Source of the DNA: Lojkania enalia
Lineage: Eukaryota; Ascomycota; Dothideomycetes; Pleosporales
Reading direction: 5' to 3'
Assembly (NCBI GenBank): GCA_010094045.1
Contig: ML986690.1
Location: forward strand, 62,001-126,000
DNA: 64,000 nucleotides
Shown here: one piece after another, positions 10,528 through 21,353 of the stretch
Position numbering within the stretch: the first letter of the stretch is position 1
Layout: each line of letters opens with the position of its first letter
Made by a program: the position numbers and the translations under genes
The notes under the pieces: generated by a model
The model's database searches: none
Told to the model about the DNA's origin: nothing
What the model saw: only the letters and a program-made list of their open reading frames with translations

Positions 10528-11916
10528 ATGTCTCTCCCCCCCGACTACTCCAATGAGATTTCCGCCCTCAACCGCGAAATCCTAAAAGCACAGCCCGTCG
10601 ACACCCTCCAGTTCTGCGCAAACTTCTTTCTGCGCCGCCTCGAGTCGCAGCGCGCCGAATTCCTGCTGTCGCAGCAGCACCAGCATTCCAGCCCGAGAGG
10701 CCGTGGCATGGCAGAGAGCACATTCCCCGGCAGCAATCCTTTCAGCACCTCTCCCGGATTAGCCACGGGTGGAATGCACCGTCTCGAAGAAGAGGAAGAG
10801 AGCGACTCCATCGGATCCCCCACCGCCTCGTCCTTTCCGCCCTCGGCCATGGACAAGGCTCAGAGCAGCACTCCCGGCGAGGGCACCTTTGGCAACTTCG
10901 CTGGCTTCAGCGCCCCGGCAAAGGGCAAGTCGACCGCTCCGCCAGCCATTGGTGCTGCCGACGCCCAGAGCTTCCCCAGTAACTATAACCTGAACAGGCG
11001 CACTTCTGTCTCCGCCGAGTCGCTCAACCCCGCCTCGTCCGCCAACGACAATTGGACCCCCCCATATCACCCCAAATCACCAGAGCAGCAGTCCCGCCTG
11101 AAAGCTGCCGTTGCCAGCAACTTTCTCTTCACCCATCTCGACGACGAGCAGTCGGCACAAGTCCTCGGTGCATTACAGGAGAAGCCGATACCAACAAAGG
11201 ACATCAAAGTCATCCAACAAGGCGACGTCGGCGACTACTTCTATATTGTCGAGAACGGCAGCTTCGACATATACGTGAACAAATCGGGAAAGTTGGAGCC
11301 AGGCCCAGAGGGTTTGGGCTCCAAGGTAGGCAGCGTTGGGCCCGGTGGGTCCTTTGGCGAACTAGCATTAATGTACAACGCGCCGCGTGCGGCCACTGTT
11401 GTGTCAACTGAGCGATCCACGCTATGGGCTCTCGATCGCGTGACATTTAGACGCATTCTTATGGACAGTGCTTTCCAGAGACGCCGCATGTACGAAGGAT
11501 TCCTCGAGGAGGTCCCTCTGCTCGCTTCTTTGACGCCGTACGAGCGGTCCAAGATTGCCGACGCCCTCGAGACGAAGAAGTATCCTGCGGGCACCAAGAT
11601 CATTAACGAAGGCGATGTGGGCGAGTCGTTCTACATCCTCGAGGCCGGTGCAGCTGAGGTGTACAAGCGCGGAGTTGACAAACCCGTCAATAGATACAAG
11701 AAAGGCGATTACTTTGGAGAATTGGCTCTACTCAACGATGCACCTCGTGCTGCTTCCGTTGTAAGTACTACGGAGGTGAAAGTTGCGACCCTCGGCAAAG
11801 ATGGGTTCCAGCGTCTACTTGGTCCTGTCGAGGGCATTATGAGACGGAATGACCCCAGCAAAATGGCGGCACATGAGGACGGCGATGCAGTCGATCCACT
11901 GGCTAAATCAACATAA
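10528..11916 (+). CDS. pkaR: cAMP-dependent protein kinase regulatory subunit
   Basis: This subunit holds the PKA catalytic subunit inactive until cAMP binds. The single-exon product is 462 aa. The N-terminal dimerisation/docking segment covers about residues 3-45 (SLPPDYSNEISALNREI onward). A Ser/Pro-rich linker leads to the inhibitor site RRTSVS at residues 157-162; Ser at the P-site makes it phosphorylatable (type II-like). Two cyclic-nucleotide-binding domains follow, each with its phosphate-binding cassette: FGELALMYNAPRAATV near residue 277 and FGELALLNDAPRAASV near residue 397, with the Glu and Arg that contact cAMP. I chose the ATG at 10528 because fungal PKA-R proteins begin this way. 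The frame stays open upstream to an ATG at 10357, but that part reads as untranslated leader. Confidence 0.97.
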   Translation: MSLPPDYSNEISALNREILKAQPVDTLQFCANFFLRRLESQRAEFLLSQQHQHSSPRGRGMAESTFPGSNPFSTSPGLATGGMHRLEEEEESDSIGSPTASSFPPSAMDKAQSSTPGEGTFGNFAGFSAPAKGKSTAPPAIGAADAQSFPSNYNLNRRTSVSAESLNPASSANDNWTPPYHPKSPEQQSRLKAAVASNFLFTHLDDEQSAQVLGALQEKPIPTKDIKVIQQGDVGDYFYIVENGSFDIYVNKSGKLEPGPEGLGSKVGSVGPGGSFGELALMYNAPRAATVVSTERSTLWALDRVTFRRILMDSAFQRRRMYEGFLEEVPLLASLTPYERSKIADALETKKYPAGTKIINEGDVGESFYILEAGAAEVYKRGVDKPVNRYKKGDYFGELALLNDAPRAASVVSTTEVKVATLGKDGFQRLLGPVEGIMRRNDPSKMAAHEDGDAVDPLAKST

Positions 11917-14546
11917 GAGACATGCCGTAAATTTTTTGGCAAAGGATTCATTGTTAAGAACAACTGCTTTATTGTGGCTGTGATAATAGGCGGTGCTGAT
12001 CGTTTGGGTTGGGTCGGAGCACGAGAGGGTACGCTTCGATTTACTTATAATTGGGGGCGGGGGAATGCGACTCCGCCGCCAGATCCTCGATGATCACTGC
12101 TCTCACTGTTCCTGGCATTTCCGCATGTATTCCTATCTTCCCTACTGTCACTAAATGTTGCTTATCGCAGGTACATGGAAGGAGAAGGAGTCCTTGAAAG
12201 AGAGGGCTTTGTACGGGAAGGTCGCTTACACACCAACTTAACATGAGATTCAAGACCATATTTGTGCTTTGAGTGTTGCTCTATTATGTGATGCTATTTC
12301 ATGCCATTAGTAGTGGCCCACTTAGGTGGGTACCTAGGCTGGAATCTTGCGTTTTCCCCTTTGGTCACGTGCGCTAATTCCAATTCGGAACTCGCCTGTT
12401 GACAGTTGGGATGCATCAGGCAGCAAGTTCCCTGACATTAGATCCTATTAAAACACCCGGATATCCATCTCCCACCTTTTCACAAACATTGCATAAATTC
12501 GCCAGCGAAGTCGCCGACTCTAATACAAGACAACATATACGCTGGTAATGCTAGATGCGCGAAACATCTCCCGCAAGTAATGCCAGTCCCGAAGTAAACA
12601 CGAAATCCTATTGCGACGCAGTGTCTTCGAACACTTCTTGCAAACCTGTCCAGTTACGTTCCCAAGACATTTTATGGATGTTCGCCCTAAAAGAGTCGCT
12701 TATAGGAACTAATAACGTTAAATATCAGAAGCAATTCGTACCTGACCAGCCATAAGATAGCATCGAGTTTGTTTCAAGTCCTTTAGCTGGACATATCCTG
12801 TCCAGTTACTAATCGCCTGCAGATTTGAGGCCGTCTCGAGGATACATGGTACTAATTTCGGCCTGAGGCCTGCCAGCTTGTGTCCATCCGATATTCTATA
12901 TGGGCGTTATTCTCTAAATTCCGTGTCCGGCCAGTTGAAATTGAGGGCTACATGAACTTATGGTACGCCGAGGAGTAGTTGGAGCCCTTATTGTCAAACG
13001 GTCCGAGATCTGAGAAAAATGAACGCGGTGCCGGTTGACAGCTGTTCAGCTGCGACTTGCGTGCGGGGGCTCGAAGCTCAATAACTAGTGCTGAGGCATC
13101 TTGCATAGGAGAAAAATAAAGGCTCCATTTCGTCGTACCCTCCGGTCTCCGTAGGCCGACATCAACATCAAGATAGAAAATGGGCGGTTCGGTGTCATCT
13201 TCAACAGAGACTTTTTCGCGGCCTTGGCCATACTCCCGCGGGCTCCCTGGGGGTGGCTTGGAGTCTTAGGAATGTGCAACCTGCGCTGTTGACCGTCCAC
13301 AACGATATTGTCACGGCTTGCCCGTATGAATGCCCCCCTCGCGCGCTGAGTCTGCCTTGTGTTGCAGCAACCATGTGGGAACATGATGCACTTTAGAAAC
13401 AGGCCGCAAACCGATTTTGGTGCGTATCTACCCTCGCCTCAGCTGACGGCTCGGCAACATGATGTATCAGACTCAGGAAATTTGCCCACGGCCCAATTAA
13501 GGGCCAGCTTCGGGCATTCATTTGGTATCCCGTCCATGTGGTCACTTTAGTCCATGGCTGCGCTTATCTGCAAGAGCTGGGATCTAACCGGCACTAGTAC
13601 CGAATGGGGAAAATGGGCTCCGCACGGTTGGAAACTATCGGCTCTTGTTGCGAGGTGGAGATGTCAACTTCTAACGGCCACAGCTGAACAAATCTGCGCT
13701 GTCAACTCAACTCGATATCACTGGGGTACATACCGACAAGGCTAGAAAGCTTGTCACGGAGCATCACCGAGGCTTGATGACTCATCTCCCGTACAGCAGG
13801 CTGTAGTGTGTTCCTAGGACAGACTGAGAACACAATTGCCAGATCGAGAATCGGCCCCATCAGTCACTCCCAGCTCTCCCTCATTGTCTATCGAGGAATA
13901 TGGTGGCCGTGACATTTTTAGCCACATGCCTGCGAAAGGTGGATACCAAGCTTTCTAGATGTTCACCACGCGGCCTCTTCGCGTTGGACGCTTCGCACAC
14001 GGGATGAATTCGTTCAGCTTTGAAGGTGACAATACGCTCAACATGCTATTTTTCCCAGGACGCTTCAGGCTGTTCATAACTTGAATTCCCGATGTTCAAG
14101 AACCGGTGTGCCCGACAAGGTTCTTCTTTGATGGCGCATGCTGGACGAATGCACCAATCAACAACATTGTCGCGATTACCGTTCGCCAACTTGAGAAACT
14201 TAATACCATGATACAGTTCGATCCTGCGAAAACTTACAGCTATACAAGGGTCAATTACAATACACCAACCCGGCCCCACAGTGGGTTTAGGGAGGCTAAT
14301 CGAAGTTGTGGCTTGTGGCGTCACGTTATAGAGCCATTCTGGGTCGATCATAACGCTGTAAACCTCCTGCTTAAACTTCTTACCTCATCGATCTACACCA
14401 AAGTCCCTTATATATCAATCCGTTTCAGGCCTTCAACTCAACATCAACTCGCTCTGCGAGCAGCAAAGCATCACACTTCCTTCACTTACGCAACAGATAC
14501 TACTGTCTTTCGATATTTAATTCCTGTCTCATTTTATATTTTTAAA
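11917..14546. other. 2.6-kb gene-poor stretch
   Basis: No gene was recognised. Open frames of 60-100 codons exist on both strands but have no family resemblance, no plausible splice partners and no coding-like composition. The last few hundred bases probably form the promoter and leader of the transcription-factor-like gene; an open frame from 14106 runs into that gene but has chance composition before 14547. Confidence 0.5.
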
Positions 14547-16354
14547 ATGACGTCCCCAACCGAGCCAAAGTCTACTAAGAAGAGGGCTGGCAGGAAGCGT
14601 TTACCACCCCTCGCCCCCGGCCCCGCCCTCCAATTCGTAGTTGCTAGCCATCCCGACGACTTCAAAGCGGACGACACTATGAGGAATATTCGTTCCCATG
14701 TAATGTATAAACACCGTGGAGAGCAGCGCGGAATATCTCCACTACGCGGGTCAAGGAGCACAGAAAGACGACGTGCGACCTTCACGCGGACCCCGAGCCC
14801 AATGACTACCGCCTCGGACGGTTACCTAGAGGATTCTAATTACCTCGCTCCGCCTAGACGCCGCAGTACTATTTGGGACGGCCAGTTTATTCAGTTCATG
14901 TCGCAATCGTCCCAGCTGGGCCCTGCGCGAGACCTTGCTGCAAGAATTATTTCGGCAACCACAGCAGAACCCCCACGAAGCGCTCCTCCTACATTCGACC
15001 AAGGAAGTGAATTTCCCTTCCTAGGCAGTAATATTCTCGGCCAGCAGTCACTCGAAGATCTGAAAAATCTGCACTTCCAGAGCGGAGAGTTCTGTCAAGG
15101 TGAGTCTTGATTGCATGCGCCGGATGGCGGCAAATCCGGAGGGGATGCTGACACATAAAGACCGGGCCTGGATGGGAATCGTCTGCCGCACCCGCATGTC
15201 CTTTCTCAGCCATGTCAGTGCTACTTGCGTCTATCAAGATGTCGCTGAAGGACTGCTCGATGACAGCGCTCTCACAGTATACGCAAAGACTAAAATTTTG
15301 AGGATGATCAAAGATAGCCTTCAGAATTTCAATACCCAGACCGACGATTTCACTATTTTGAGCATACTTCACCTTCTTATTAGTGAGATTGGTGGGTTTG
15401 ACGAGGATGCATTCGATATTCACCAGGGAGCTCTTTTCCGCATCATCCAACAGCGAGGCGGGATAAGTAATCTTGGTAACAATGGCGACATTGCCACTTT
15501 CTTGACACTGTAAGTCTTGTGGACCGGAGATATATAGAATGCGGCCGGCCGCTGACTTGTCCAGTGTCGTTCTTAGTTTTACCATCCTTCGGAACCAAGC
15601 CGAGCCTGATATACTCCACGGCTACCTACCAAATCCAAGGCACTCGTCAATGTCGGGACAACTTCTTCTCGTATCCCCCCTATATGCACCGAACGGGGAT
15701 CTGTCGGTCATATTCAGCAGTTGTTCCAGCGCAACCTACGATATACTATGCGATATGTACCGACTTACGCATGCATTCCTCGCTCGATGGAACTATGTTG
15801 GTGACAACTATCCATCAAGCTCCACTCCGGACCCAACCTCGTACGACTCACACATGCAGCAAATCTACACACGTCTCCTCCTCCGACCTTCTACCGACGA
15901 CGAGCTCACCACCGACTGGACCTACGAATCCGTCCGGCTGGCGTCCCTCATCTACTGCCGCTCCATCGTTCAAGGGGACCCGCTCTCCGACTCGGCAAAC
16001 GTCATGCACGCGCGCCCTTCCGGCGGCGATCTCGCCGGCACCACAATCATCTGTGCGCTGCACAATGCCCTGGAGCACACGGATAAGAGAGGGCTGTGGG
16101 GCAACATGTGCGGCGTTTTCCTGTGGATCTGCTTAGTGGGCGGGGCTGCGAGTTGGGCATCGACACACCCAATTTATAGCGAGCGCGACGAGCGGCAGAC
16201 GACCGCGGCATGGGTGAGGAAGTGTTTTGCGCTGTTTGCGGTTAAGGCGAGCCTTTCGCACGGGTTTGAGTATGCGGGCGCGGTGGTCGAGGCGCAGAGG
16301 AGGATGCTGCAAGTTTTGAATTTTATTGGTTTGGAGAGGGGGATAGTGAGCTAG
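14547..16354 (+). CDS. Fungal transcription-factor-like protein without visible zinc cluster
   Basis: Three exons (14547..15099, 15161..15509, 15565..16354) give 563 aa. The introns are 61 bp (GTGAGT, branch CTGAC, AAG) and 55 bp (GTAAGT, branch CTGAC, CAG), and both preserve the frame. The N-terminus is basic (KSTKKRAGRKR), followed by FVVASHPDDFKADDTMRNIR and SHVMYKH. This opening is typical of a large Pezizomycotina family annotated as fungal transcription-factor or tachykinin-like proteins. The C-terminal two thirds are helical and resemble the fungal transcription factor middle-homology region (RAWMGIVCRTRMSFLSHV onward). No Zn2Cys6 cysteine cluster is present, so direct DNA binding is unsupported. 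The gene sits alone in a gene-poor stretch. Confidence 0.8.
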
Positions 16355-16607
16355 TAGACTCGAGGTTTTGGGAATGCATTTGAAGAGTTTATGTGCATTG
16401 TGAGGGTTATTGAAATACATTTAGATTTCTAGTATGTTTCTTACTATAGAAGAAGCGGAAGCGGGGGTGAGTGCTTTTCTAGTATTATGTTCTTTTTTTA
16501 CTTTGTTTTTACTATATACTTAGATTGCTTCTTGATGATATTCTTGTTCTTATCCTGTCTAGCACGCACATTGCTTCACTTTTTTATTCAACCTCTCGAC
16601 ATGTATA

Positions 16608-16908
16608 GGACCCGTCTACGTTGCTTGTATATAGAGTTCACATAGCTACCAACTCAGCAACAGTTTACTCGAAACAACGCCATGTATGCGTGCTTTCCAC
16701 TAATAAACCCTTCATATTTAGTTAAAATGTATCATTCTAACAGAATTCTTTATTAATATACCATTATTTAGTAAGGAGTAGCACCTTTTCAAAGAAGATT
16801 TCTGGTGCTTCTAAGACGTTTCTTTGTATCCTGGTAGTTTCCCTTTAATCTTTCTCCACTTACTAATAGTATAGTATTTTAAAATCTACTAGCAACCTAG
16901 ACGGGTCC
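16608..16908. mobile_element. 301-bp non-autonomous DNA transposon relic (MITE-like)
   Basis: The left end reads GGACCCGTCTACGTTGCT and the right end, inverted, reads GGACCCGTCTAGGTTGCT: 17 of 18 matched positions, with weaker matching beyond. The direct repeat CATGTATA flanks both sides exactly (16600-16607 and 16909-16916), the signature of insertion with an 8-bp target-site duplication. The interior is AT-rich and has no coding capacity. An 8-bp duplication is usual for hAT-type transposases, but the termini do not show the common hAT CA start, so the superfamily is open. Confidence 0.8.
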
Positions 16909-17670
16909 CATGTATATGTGGACTAAACTTGTGTTTGGGTGGGTATTGGTGCTGGGAATGCTGGGAATGGGTACCTCTTTCTTGCTCTATATATTATATA
17001 TGTTGGGACTTGATTGATCTGTGATTCGCATCCCCGTACGCGGCTGATACAAGCCTTCCTCGCCTCTAAACGCTTCTGATCCGCGATGCCATGGCCTGGA
17101 GCGGGGTTATAGATTGGATTGTAGGCTTTTGGGCACTATGGTGTTGCGGCGTGACGCCGAGTTCCGAGGCTGGGGTTCCGAGGCTGAATGTGGGGATTGA
17201 GGGTTAACTTAGATAGGATGGGGTAAATCGCTAGTACATATGCGGAATTAGCGCCGCTTTGTGCGCGCACTTTTAGCATAGAAAGTTTGTGTAAAATGGG
17301 AACATGGAACGCGGATATGGACCCAAATGGGGGCCTTACTACTCTATATCTACATAGTTCCACCAGTAGGAGTGCGAATGTAGGCCGACTTATCATCAAG
17401 CTACGCGCTCATAACACATCTGGTATGCGTCAACAGCACGTCCTCGAAACCTCACTTTCCTAAGTAAAAACAAGGCCATATAATTAAGCAATAGAAATTT
17501 TCACCTTGGTTGACATATTGGCCGATGTGGCCGCGTGTTCCGAGGACCTTGGGTGACCTAGCGGAGTGCTCGGGGTTACTAAGCGGGGACAAAATCGGCA
17601 TCAGCACCCATGTGGTGGGGATAAGGAGCTGGGAGTTAAGATTGTGATTGCGATTGCGGTATAATATAAT

Positions 17671-17694
17671 ATGATATGATATGATATGATATGA
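17671..17694. repeat. ATGAT pentanucleotide microsatellite
   Basis: About five tandem copies of ATGAT in a stretch that begins with ATAAT repeats just upstream. Noncoding. Confidence 0.85.
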
Positions 17695-18282
17695 GTGATG
17701 GGGGAAGGGAAGATGGAGGCTAGTAGGCGTATGGAATGGGGTTCAAGTTTAGAAACATATGGAATGAGTCTGTTCCAGGAAAGTGATAGCTATGTATAGT
17801 ACTACGCTAAGACTGTCGAGAATTTTCCTTTTTGGATTCTAGCGGGATGCTTGTATGTGGTGCGGGTGGCCGCTGTCGAAGACGGTTGAACGCGGTTTTG
17901 CTTGGAGTTGGCTTCGGAGGTAGATGTGAAGCCGATCACGGATTTAATGGCGCTTCTTACCCCGATTTTGGTGCGTCCCGATGGAGGATTTTGAGAGACG
18001 GTGGAAGTCGTGCAAGATGTGGCCATGTCAATTTTTTAGGCTGGCGCTCCAAGATATGAGCTAGTGGCGGGGGTGTGTCGATTGCGAAGACTAAGTATAA
18101 ATGGGAAATTATTTACGGTAAGTTATTAATTTTATAAAATTGTAAAATAAGAATTTTTGAATAATATACGAATATGACCTACATCATTGTTAGTAGTCAT
18201 TCTACTTTGCGGATGTTAGGAGGCGGTCATATGTGAGAGATACTAGAGCAATTGACACATGCTAGAGGATTTTCTTCCCTAG

Positions 18283-19404
18283 CTACAATGTATATTTCTG
18301 AGACCACGCACCATCTCCAGCATCGTACAAGACCAGGAAGCTTGAATTGTCCAGTCCAACCATTTCTGCCCATGCTGAACTTGTCCCATTTACTGTTGCC
18401 TTGTCGCCCCAAGTATTTGCACCGTCACGACTAACCAAGAGCTTAATAGTACCTCTGGGCCATTCGCCACCGTCTTCGTTCGTTCCGAAATCAGCGACGA
18501 GCGCATTGCCAATGCGAATGATCTGAGGCTCTCCTGCAGCCTTTCCTGGAGCCTCATAGATATCGGAACGTGATAATAATGACCAAGTTGCACCATCATC
18601 TTTTGTGCAGACCGTAGCGAGCTTGAACCGGCTATTCCCCATACCGACTTCGAATATCGCGAGTTTTCTGGGTTGTTCGGCTTTACTCTAGCAACACCTA
18701 ATATGCCATCTCTCGTCTCAGAACTAGTTTTGGAGATTGTTTGTGGGTTGCTCCAGGTTTGGCCGCCGTTGGTGGATTGCTGCAATACGCTGTCTTGATT
18801 GTGTTGTCCATTCTCCTGGGGGTAGTAGATTTGGAGAGAGCTATCCAGAGCAATCTGGAAGAAAGGCTCCTAAGACCTGGTCTATCCTGTTTCAAGACCT
18901 TCTGTAACGGTTGACTTATATTGCTAGTGCCTATTTAAACAGTGATATGTAAAAATTCGTCCTCATGTTAGGGATTTACTAAAGGACATTATCTTACCTG
19001 TCACTTTCTGTTGACTCGAAGACTATGATACGATAATAGCTCCATGGATGGTCACCAATACTTCTGTCATGGCTTCTGAATGCGGCAAGGACTCGACTGT
19101 TCGCAAGCTTATGGACGAAGAGGTTGCCAAGATCTTTGGCATCAGATGGTCCAACAAAGACTCTACCTAAATCCTCCCACGGCCCGCCGTTGTTGGTCGA
19201 CTTGATTGTGATTATTGATCTGCTGCCCTTGGCAGTATATCCATATATCCTAAGGAGGGACACATCAGCTAGTCTTGTCGTTCGGGGATAGTTACCAGCT
19301 CCAAATCTAACTCTATTGCCGGATTTTTGGGGAGCTTGAGCAATAGCTAGGGAGAAGACAAAGGAGAACCATAATTGCAAATCACGAATAAAATGCATTT
19401 TCAA
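18283..19404 (-). pseudogene. BNR/Asp-box (sialidase- or GH93-like) secreted hydrolase, frameshifted
   Basis: The reading frames together resemble fungal secreted beta-propeller glycosidases with Asp-box repeats. Exon 1 (19404..18998) begins with a likely signal peptide (hydrophobic LQLWFSFVFSLAIAQA), then GNYPRTTRL and AAFRSHDRS. A 74-bp intron (18997..18924) ends at TAG. Asp-box-like motifs are STNNGGPW, STNGGQTW, TKDDGATW and SRDGANTW. The frame breaks twice. Near 18870, the segment ending RPGL is out of frame with EPFFQIALDSSLQIYY. Near 18660, the segment ending NNPEN is out of frame with AIFEVG. Each is consistent with loss of one base, and no splice pair explains either. The last segment ends normally after SQKYTL at 18283. 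I call it a recent pseudogene; sequencing error is the alternative. Confidence 0.75.
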
Positions 19405-21353
19405 AAATGGAATGAAATATTGAACAACTAGAGAAGTTCGTTTTCGACAAAAGTCTAATCTGATAACAAACGTAATTTACACTCCTCTTCACAACCAGTA
19501 ATTTAGGCCATGGTTTGTGTATGATGTAGGCGTGGGTTGAAACATCAACGCAAGGGCTGTATACTATTGTCGATTTAGGGATGAGGCTTTATAAGGCGTC
19601 CTATCAGTGATTGGCCGTGTTCGAGAAAACTGAGCTAGTGATAAATAATAGGAACGAGGGTTTACGAGGCACGTGACTAGGAAATGGCGACCCTTAGGCA
19701 AGGAGAGAAATTGTAGGTAAGCTGAATGTTAGAGACCCCATCTTGGTGCTGGTTTTAGATAGATTCCGTGGTGGTCTCGATGGTCAATACCTACTCAGAT
19801 AGGTTAGCAAGGGGAGAGACCTGGCCATTCCATTCTGGAGTAAGTGCATTCAACGTCATGCTGCATATAAATCTATTTCTGGGCCTGTACGGGGAAATCA
19901 TTGGTTAGAGTCTTCGTTTCAATAGAATTCAAATATCGGAATAAAAGTCGGAATTGAAGACATTAAACCGAATAAGCACAAGAAATAGACCAAGATGTAG
20001 TTGATAGGAGCTCCAGATTGTGGATTGAGCACGTGCCTGCGTAGCGTGGGGTTGCGTCTTGGACGCGTTGTCTTCCTTTCCTTCCTGATCATCCGCCTGT
20101 ACCTTCTTAGATATAAGCTCATAGCCTTCTAGTCTCCGGTACGGAATTAGGAACCGGTTATTATAGGACTTTCACGTGATCAGAAGCCATCAGCGGTGAG
20201 TGCCTGTATTAACCAACAGCTCTAGGGGGCAGCGGCTGCAAGCTTGGCGTCATGATGCGGCGGCACTGAGCAAGCCATCTTCCAACATCTGCATATCCTC
20301 TGTCCTACATTATAGTCCTCTCTCACCATCAAACGGCTCCTATATTGTCTTCATCATTCTTCTCACACTTCCTAACTTCCTCAATCTTCCAAATGGATTG
20401 CATCCCATTACCAGTTGTCTGTTTTCAATGCGGGACGTACGGCAGAGCCCGAATCTCCCAAGTTATACTCCTCGCTAATGCCCAACAGCGACCAGAATCC
20501 ATGCCACTGCAAAGTTGTCGGTCCAACGATTGGATTCGGTGTCACAGTCCTCATGGCGGTGTGCATCGACGGCAATATTTGCACAAAAAGTAAAATGCAC
20601 GGACCACTAACTACTTTATAGATAGTTTGCTGGCCGGCTTCGCTGCTTTGCTGCTGCTGCGCAACGGGTGCAGGTAAAAAGTGGGTTCTGTCATTCTGCA
20701 GCTTCCTAGACCAAAACACTGAATCATACTCGCAGGGTTCTTGCAGCGCCCGTTGACGCTGGAAACGCAGTTAGCAACTCCATACCGATTTGACAAAGGC
20801 TCATGTACGACACTGAAGCGAGCCGATGCTCTTTTTCATGAATATATGATAATAATTCAAGCGGGGTGTGGCTACGTAGGTCTAGTCTACCATCTGGATG
20901 ATAACTTCCACTAGCAATTAGGCAGTCGGAGCTAACTTGTTGATTTCCTCCTTCCACTGAAAAACCCCCATCACGTGATTTTGCTCACTTTCACCTTACT
21001 TTGGTCAAATCCAACAATATCTAACACGAAAATTTTGTAGCGAGGCGCGTTAGCGATGCTCTGTGCTTTGTTGACCAAAAACAATAGACTACTTCACCAG
21101 GCTTTCACTCTTACTCGTGACGACAGCAACAGCTCTTGTTCATCCTCTCCTGCAAAGCCTTTTCTTCCTCTATTCTCTGCTGCATCTACTCCCCGGGAGC
21201 ACTTGAAACTCCTTCCGAAACTCGGATTTCTTACCCTCGCGCTTCACTTCTAGCCACATCGATTGGCTACTCCAACCACTCCTCCGAACTCTCCTCCTCC
21301 GGTTTGTTTGCTACCATACGAGGACAGGAACGACCTCTGTGTCATCTAAAACC
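19405..21353. other. 1.9-kb intergenic stretch, one weak small-gene candidate
   Basis: Mostly without signal. A C/T-rich leader-like stretch at about 20270-20390 precedes an ATG at 20393 in good context, opening a 66-codon frame that begins MDCIPLPVVCFQCG and ends at 20593. A second frame overlaps it with several Cys residues. Neither is recognised, and either could be chance. The region just before 21354 is the promoter and leader of the 894-aa gene. Confidence 0.4.

Larger units (their letters stand above)
16355..18282. other. 1.9-kb intergenic stretch with transposon relic
   Basis: AT-rich in its first third. It contains a short inverted-repeat element at 16608-16908 and a pentanucleotide microsatellite near 17671. 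No gene was recognised. Confidence 0.55.

Noticed and set aside
14106..14546. Long upstream extension of the transcription-factor-like gene
   Set aside because: Composition is irregular before the ATG at 14547, and the conserved family start lies just after it.
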